Below are positions 59,657 to 64,000 of a stretch of 64,000 nucleotides of DNA, piece after piece. How positions within the stretch are numbered: position 1 is the stretch's first letter; the number at the start of each line of letters is the position of its first letter. Origin of the DNA: Sphingobacterium sp. UBA7855 (GTDB taxonomy: Bacteria > Bacteroidota > Bacteroidia > Sphingobacteriales > Sphingobacteriaceae). Under the pieces are notes generated by a model. The model worked only from the letters and a program-made list of their open reading frames with translations, made no database searches and had not been told where the DNA came from. Location: contig DLST01000003.1 of the NCBI GenBank assembly GCA_002500745.1, positions 216,351 to 280,350 on the forward strand. Direction: 5' to 3'. The translations under genes were made by a program, and so were the position numbers.

Positions 59657-61627
59657 TTACTTTTTATTTAATTCTGTAATAATCTGATCCATTAAATAAC
59701 TGATTGCTCCATCGCCTGTTTGAGGTAGCCGGGTAGACATTTCAACTTCAGCGCGGCTGCCTACGATTCCTTTGGAAGTAATTGCAGTACTGCCATACTG
59801 ATTGAGTTGTGTCAACATCTCTTCCCATTGTTTTCCTGGTGAAACACCCATTTCCTTTAACATTTCAGGCAGCTTTTTTAAATCCATCGCCGCCGACATC
59901 TTATTTTGCTTCATCAGCTTGACGAAATCTTTGTTTGTTGGACCGCTCATCTTATTTTGACGGATGTCATTTAAAGACAGTGAATCATTACTGACCATCA
60001 CCAAATCCTCCTTTAGAAGAACATACATTGGAACATCCACATTTTTCTTGGTTGAAAATGCATAAATACCATCATGGACTTGGCCAACATGCTTTGAAAC
60101 AGCCATTTCTAAGCCTTTTTTGATCAAACGTTGATCCTTTGATGTAAACATCCAAATAAATACTGGAAGTGTTTCTTCTTTGGTCTTTTTCACTTCAGTT
60201 GCATTGTAATCATCGTCATAAGTATAATCGATGTAGTCTTTCTTGAATTTACGAAGACCGTTAACCACTACAAGATGGTCGCCAGGCATTACTTGAGCAA
60301 TTGCTTTTTCATCTAGCGCAATTTCGAGCGCCATCATCCCCCATTCTAAAACATCTTGTCGCGGCCCCAGCAAACCGCCATAATACTGCGCCATATAGGC
60401 TGGCATCTCTTTCAGATAAGCTTCCGAATTAATATTTACATTAAAGAAACCTAAAGTCTTTTCAGTCAAATATTTACTAAACTTAGAATTTGGCTTTTTA
60501 GCATACATTCTTCTGAACATCTCAGCTAGCCCTTTATCCAATCCAACAGAACCTTTTAATTTCAGCACACTTCCATCTTGCGCTAAATCCAATATACCAT
60601 CTTGATAGCCGGTCTTGAACTTATCCAGCTTAATTCCCATGTAATAATAAGGAAGTGAGGTATACGGAGTAAGGCTACGATAAAGATCCTCTACACGGGG
60701 AACATACAAGCGAATAAGTCCCATATTTTTCTGAACTTTCTCCTGATCAGCACTTGATAAGGACTTATAATTCCCTACCAGCAGCCGGGTAGTTTCGTTC
60801 AACAACCACTTTTCAAGTAAACCACTGCGGATAGAATCATTTTTTCGATTTTGATCTTCATATGCTGTATAAAGTGAATCATAGTAACTCGGGTCATGCA
60901 TTTCAACTTCCTCACTCCCGACAATATCCACTACCGGCGGCTGAATTTCTGCAGCAGCTAACTCAACGGTATCCGGTTCTACATTGATAGCAACAGGAGG
61001 CGATACCTGCTCAGGAAGCTTTACAGCCTCATCCCAAACGACAGCCGCTGAATCCGTTGCCACCGTTGTAGTATCTGCCCAGGCGTCCTCGTCATCGGCC
61101 GGCCGTGCAATATACTCTACCTTCTTAATACCATACCGGTTAGCGATGGAATCAGTATCCCAAAAAGTTGGATTTGCTGTTGCCGAAATAAATCGAGCAA
61201 TATGATCGTTATACACCAACATGCTCCCCGCTTTGAGACTGACGCTACTATAGCCATTAGAAAATGCCTTTGGTTCACCAGCCGCATGGAGAAGTTGTTC
61301 AAATTGCCCCTTATTGTTCAAAGAAAATAAGAATTCCGTAAAACTAATACTATCCGTTTTCCTGGTATAAAAATAAGCAGGCTTAGAAAGATCAACGCCC
61401 AAATTTTTGATATCATTGTTCGCAGAAATACCAGCCTTTTCAAAAAAACCCGCTTTTTGAAGCAGCTCATTGAGTTTGTTCGCATTTGCTTTCTGTACAA
61501 TATCTTTCAGGTTGAAAGCAGCAATGACTTCCACATCTTCGGGGACCTGTTTGATTAGGTCCTGCGCCTTAACGCTTGCCCCGAAAGACAAACAGGCGAA
61601 TGCAACTAATATAATTTTTGATTTCAT
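59657..61627 (-). CDS. DUF4836-like exported protein
   Basis: The 656-residue protein has a signal peptide ending GASVKAQ (about 22). The next segment, LIKQVPEDVEVIAAFNLKDI, is the start I associate with DUF4836, an uncharacterised Bacteroidota family. A low-complexity acidic insert lies at about 195-255 (Val/Asp/Glu/Pro-rich), and the second half is alpha/beta with repeated KKLPEMLKEMG-like helices. No catalytic motif is recognised. It follows a small lipoprotein gene by 89 bases in the same direction and may be co-transcribed with it. A periplasmic or surface location is likely; the function is unknown. Confidence 0.75.
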   Translation of the reverse strand: MKSKIILVAFACLSFGASVKAQDLIKQVPEDVEVIAAFNLKDIVQKANANKLNELLQKAGFFEKAGISANNDIKNLGVDLSKPAYFYTRKTDSISFTEFLFSLNNKGQFEQLLHAAGEPKAFSNGYSSVSLKAGSMLVYNDHIARFISATANPTFWDTDSIANRYGIKKVEYIARPADDEDAWADTTTVATDSAAVVWDEAVKLPEQVSPPVAINVEPDTVELAAAEIQPPVVDIVGSEEVEMHDPSYYDSLYTAYEDQNRKNDSIRSGLLEKWLLNETTRLLVGNYKSLSSADQEKVQKNMGLIRLYVPRVEDLYRSLTPYTSLPYYYMGIKLDKFKTGYQDGILDLAQDGSVLKLKGSVGLDKGLAEMFRRMYAKKPNSKFSKYLTEKTLGFFNVNINSEAYLKEMPAYMAQYYGGLLGPRQDVLEWGMMALEIALDEKAIAQVMPGDHLVVVNGLRKFKKDYIDYTYDDDYNATEVKKTKEETLPVFIWMFTSKDQRLIKKGLEMAVSKHVGQVHDGIYAFSTKKNVDVPMYVLLKEDLVMVSNDSLSLNDIRQNKMSGPTNKDFVKLMKQNKMSAAMDLKKLPEMLKEMGVSPGKQWEEMLTQLNQYGSTAITSKGIVGSRAEVEMSTRLPQTGDGAISYLMDQIITELNKK

Positions 61628-61716
61628 TTTATAAATAATTTTTCAGCTGAACCAGACTTATGGTTCATTTGCAATGTATGTACTGAGCAGGTCTCGGTCT
61701 TCACGATATTATCAGG

Positions 61717-62418
61717 TTACTTTGTTAGTGTAATTTTATTTGCCAAGCTCGATTTACCATACACCAAATCCATAAAAGGTAACTTTAGCAATACCCCTTT
61801 TTTATTTCCTGCAACCTTTGCCAAACTGTTTCCCTGAGAGATTACAGGCTTTTCAAAACGTATGATCTGTGTATAGAATGCGTCTGCAAACTGGGTTGTA
61901 TTATCGCTTCCCAACTGATTGAACTTTGCTCTCCACTCATTGGAAGCCACAAATTTGCGTTCAAATACATGAGATTGTGTATGATAATAATATCGGTTCG
62001 AATTCGATATCTTCGTTTTAAAACGGTTTGCCAAGATATCCGAAAAAGCATTCAACGATTCAATCTGGCTAAAATCACAGGAAATATTGACAATGTAATT
62101 GGTAAAGTCCGTCTTGTACGCTACATTAGAAATACCTTTAGTCTGCTTCAATAACTGAACAGCTGATCGAATTTCCTTCTCCATTTCGGCTTGAGAAGGT
62201 ATCCGGATTCCCTTTATACTTTTCATCTTCATTAAGGAAGACACCTTTGTCTTACTTTTACTCAAATTTAATGTCGCCGCAATATGCCCAGAACCGTCTG
62301 ATTTTAAATCAATCTGCTCAACAAAATCAAAACAGCTTGACAATGTCAAAGTCATTAAAAAAGCACAAATTACTCCATAGAATCTTCTCAATTTTCTTTT
62401 TGCTTTAAATCCATTCAT
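61717..62418 (-). CDS. Lipoprotein of unknown function
   Basis: The 233-residue protein has a basic N-terminus (KAKRKLRRF), a hydrophobic stretch and lipobox LSSC (Cys29). The mature part begins FDFVEQIDLKSDGSGHIAAT, a pattern seen in small lipoproteins with an N-terminal beta-hairpin, and continues with alternating strands and helices. I do not recognise the family and see no catalytic residues. It lies upstream of the DUF4836-like gene, 89 bases away, and 152 bases downstream of the clostripain-like gene. A -7-like box (TAATTTTG, minus, 62509-62502) occurs in that gap. Confidence 0.7.
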   Translation of the reverse strand: MNGFKAKRKLRRFYGVICAFLMTLTLSSCFDFVEQIDLKSDGSGHIAATLNLSKSKTKVSSLMKMKSIKGIRIPSQAEMEKEIRSAVQLLKQTKGISNVAYKTDFTNYIVNISCDFSQIESLNAFSDILANRFKTKISNSNRYYYHTQSHVFERKFVASNEWRAKFNQLGSDNTTQFADAFYTQIIRFEKPVISQGNSLAKVAGNKKGVLLKLPFMDLVYGKSSLANKITLTK

Positions 62419-62570
62419 TAGAACTCGGTACGATTAATAATTTGTCAAATCAATATATGTTTTACATTAGCAGCAATTATTGTGCTATTTTTTCTTATTG
62501 ACAAAATTATTAAAGTCGCGAAAGCATTTCACTACCTGAATTCAGGGAAAAATGAGAATTTATATAAAGC

Positions 62571-63701
62571 CTACTCCTTCACGAAAGAGTTAAAGCCGCT
62601 ATCTTTAGACCATTGGAGTGTATTATAATAGGGATGTATCCACTTATTTAAATCATTAGGGACATAACAGGACAGTCCGGAATACCGTAAAATGGGTTTA
62701 CCCAGAAACCTGGCGGTATTCGCCTTATAGATAATCAATTTCGAAACTGTAGCCTCGATAGCTGTTGTCTCGGAGGGCGAAATATTTTGATGCACAAAAT
62801 CGAGAAAATCAAAACCAGCAGATAAAGACTTCTCGTCAAAATCCAGTCGCTGTAAATTGTCGCGATATACTGTTGTCAGTGGCGATTTATTCAGGGCAAT
62901 ATGGAAATTGTTTGCAAGATCCGACCAATAGGCATTATTCACTACAGTTATCGTAGCAGACTGATAGAGCCCTGTTAACTGATTATAAAAATTAAAATAT
63001 GTTGCCGCAGCAGACGTCAGCCCCCGCTCAAGATTAGGATCAAACAAATGTTTCAAGACCAAATGATAAGGTATACTAGTGGATAACACTTCCGCTGGTG
63101 AAGCAATCGTATATTTAGCTTTTTCCCGAAGCTGATACAAGACTTCCACACTCGCCATGGAACAGGCATCGAACATTAAAAAATCAAGCCCAGAAGGAAT
63201 AACCGTTTGCAGATCCCTGAGTTCAGTTTTGCTTCCCCTGTCTTCGTTAAAAGACATCAATTTGACACCAACATTTGGCAGCCAGTTTGTTGCATGTGAC
63301 CATAACACAAGCCCTACTGGACGACTGCCTGCATATGCATTCATGGTCAATAGGATTTGTTTCATTACTTCGGGGCTTGCCGAATCTTGATCCCCATATG
63401 ATTTGATGACCGTACTTCTAATTTCTGGACTTTGATCGGCTACAATTTTGTAGATTTTGGGCGTGGTGCCCGCCAAAGAGGCATATACATAAACATCGGC
63501 GTCCAATCCAACCAACCCCTCTTCCATTGCATTGATGCTGTTATAAGCATCTGAAACCAGATTATTATTGGCACCAATATAAACCAACAACACACGGCTA
63601 TCGCTCGCCATTAACTTGTCTTTTTTGTCATTGCAACTATTTAACAAGGTCATAGATAAAATAGACGATACCATCAATACGCGGAACATAATCAAATTCA
63701 T
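62571..63701 (-). CDS. Clostripain-like (C11 family) cysteine peptidase lipoprotein
   Basis: From the ATG at 63701 the product has 376 residues with a lipoprotein signal ending LLNSC (Cys23). An ATG four codons later is also possible; the upstream GTG is unlikely. The fold begins RVLLVYIGANNNL. The catalytic His is in LVLWSHATNW (His136) and the catalytic Cys in FLMFDACSMASVE (Cys180), matching the WDHG and DACLMG motifs of clostripains with some changes. Such peptidases cut after basic residues, but specificity here is unknown. A promoter with correct spacing lies just upstream. The gene is divergent from the lipoprotein gene at 63861. Confidence 0.85.
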   Translation of the reverse strand: MNLIMFRVLMVSSILSMTLLNSCNDKKDKLMASDSRVLLVYIGANNNLVSDAYNSINAMEEGLVGLDADVYVYASLAGTTPKIYKIVADQSPEIRSTVIKSYGDQDSASPEVMKQILLTMNAYAGSRPVGLVLWSHATNWLPNVGVKLMSFNEDRGSKTELRDLQTVIPSGLDFLMFDACSMASVEVLYQLREKAKYTIASPAEVLSTSIPYHLVLKHLFDPNLERGLTSAAATYFNFYNQLTGLYQSATITVVNNAYWSDLANNFHIALNKSPLTTVYRDNLQRLDFDEKSLSAGFDFLDFVHQNISPSETTAIEATVSKLIIYKANTARFLGKPILRYSGLSCYVPNDLNKWIHPYYNTLQWSKDSGFNSFVKE

Positions 63702-63726
63702 TAGTAAAAACACTTAAAAACAGCAA

Positions 63727-63759
63727 CAAATATATCTAAAAATCAAAATGATACATCAA
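63727..63759 (-). promoter_or_regulatory. Promoter of the clostripain-like gene
   Basis: The minus strand has TTG (63759-63757) and, 22 bases on, TATATTTG (63734-63727), both matching the phylum consensus. The predicted leader to the ATG at 63701 is about 20 bases. Confidence 0.55.
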
Positions 63760-63819
63760 TAAAGTAATTATTTACACAAAAGAATACGAAGACTTCATAT
63801 TAATTTAACTTAACTTAAG

Positions 63820-63827
63820 TATTTTTG
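63820..63827 (+). promoter_or_regulatory. -7 box before the plus-strand lipoprotein gene
   Basis: TATTTTTG at 63820-63827 matches the -7 consensus and lies 33 bases upstream of the ATG at 63861. No TTG is present at the -33 distance. Confidence 0.45.
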
Positions 63828-63860
63828 CCATCACTTTATTAACAAACACTAACTATCAAT

Positions 63861-64000
63861 ATGATTAAGAAGATCATAACTATTCCACAACAGCATATGT
63901 TGCGAATAGCTTGCTTTATGATTGCATCGCTTACATTTAATTCCTGTCAGAAGCCTGAATCTCGAATCGAGCGGCCGGCAGTACAATTTACCCCCACCAT
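63861..64000 (+). CDS. Lipoprotein gene, 5' fragment
   Basis: The frame opens at ATG 63861 and is cut by the window edge after 46 codons. It encodes a basic N-terminus (MIKKIITIPQQHMLRI), a hydrophobic core and lipobox TFNSC (Cys at residue 29), followed by QKPESRIERPAVQF. The short polar stretch after the lipid anchor is like that of RND efflux adaptors, but this is too little sequence to assign a function. It is divergent from the clostripain-like gene. Confidence 0.6.
   Translation, partial: MIKKIITIPQQHMLRIACFMIASLTFNSCQKPESRIERPAVQFTPT

Noticed and set aside
1..64000. CRISPR arrays, transposases, integrases, tRNA and rRNA genes
   Set aside because: I looked for repeated spacers, mobile-element proteins and RNA gene signatures and found none that I could support.

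Overview
The window looks like a chromosomal segment from the phylum Bacteroidota, most likely Sphingobacteriaceae (Sphingobacterium-like). This rests on four SusC/SusD transporter pairs, many lipoproteins whose lipobox ends in Cys at about residue 20-30, promoters of the Bacteroidota form (TTG, 17-23 bases, TAnnTTTG), few Shine-Dalgarno sites, AT-rich spacers, and families typical of this group. The genus is an inference; there is no rRNA in the window. I saw no tRNA, CRISPR array, insertion sequence or phage gene.

Layout. At 1-63 lies the start of a minus-strand S4 RNA-binding protein, divergent from a housekeeping operon at 412-3190: dapD, a Sua5/YciO protein, a DUF4920 protein and folP. 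From 3.4 to 12.7 kb (minus) is a small polysaccharide utilisation locus (PUL): a SusR-like membrane regulator, SusC, SusD, a GH30 glycosidase and a surface glycan-binding lipoprotein. This order suggests beta-1,6-glucan use. From 12.9 to 19.3 kb is an RND efflux operon whose inner-membrane pump is fused to its outer-membrane channel, with a small membrane protein upstream.

From 19.4 to 47.3 kb (minus) is the centrepiece, a large PUL probably aimed at alpha-mannosidic glycans of glycoproteins. It has three GH92 alpha-mannosidases, a secreted HExxH metallopeptidase of the basic secretory protein family, a LacI regulator, and one long operon with two SusC/SusD pairs. Each pair is followed by a fasciclin lipoprotein, and the operon continues with lipoproteins bearing discoidin-like, PKD, LamG, delta-60 and DUF1735 modules. 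An identical 18-base operator-like site lies in front of two GH92 transcription units, and two related sites lie in the 0.6 kb spacer before the SusC/SusD operon, so the LacI protein probably controls the whole set.

From 47.4 to 56.5 kb are a Tat-exported phospholipase C and a second type of uptake unit: ECF sigma factor, FecR anti-sigma factor, SusC with an STN signalling domain, and SusD. From 56.8 to 63.7 kb are a DUF3843-like protein, a CpsB-type tyrosine phosphatase without visible kinase partner, a DUF4836-like secreted protein, an unidentified lipoprotein and a clostripain-like lipoprotein peptidase. A plus-strand lipoprotein gene starts at 63861 and runs off the end.

Nearly everything between 3.4 and 63.7 kb is on the minus strand, with terminator hairpins separating the transcription units.
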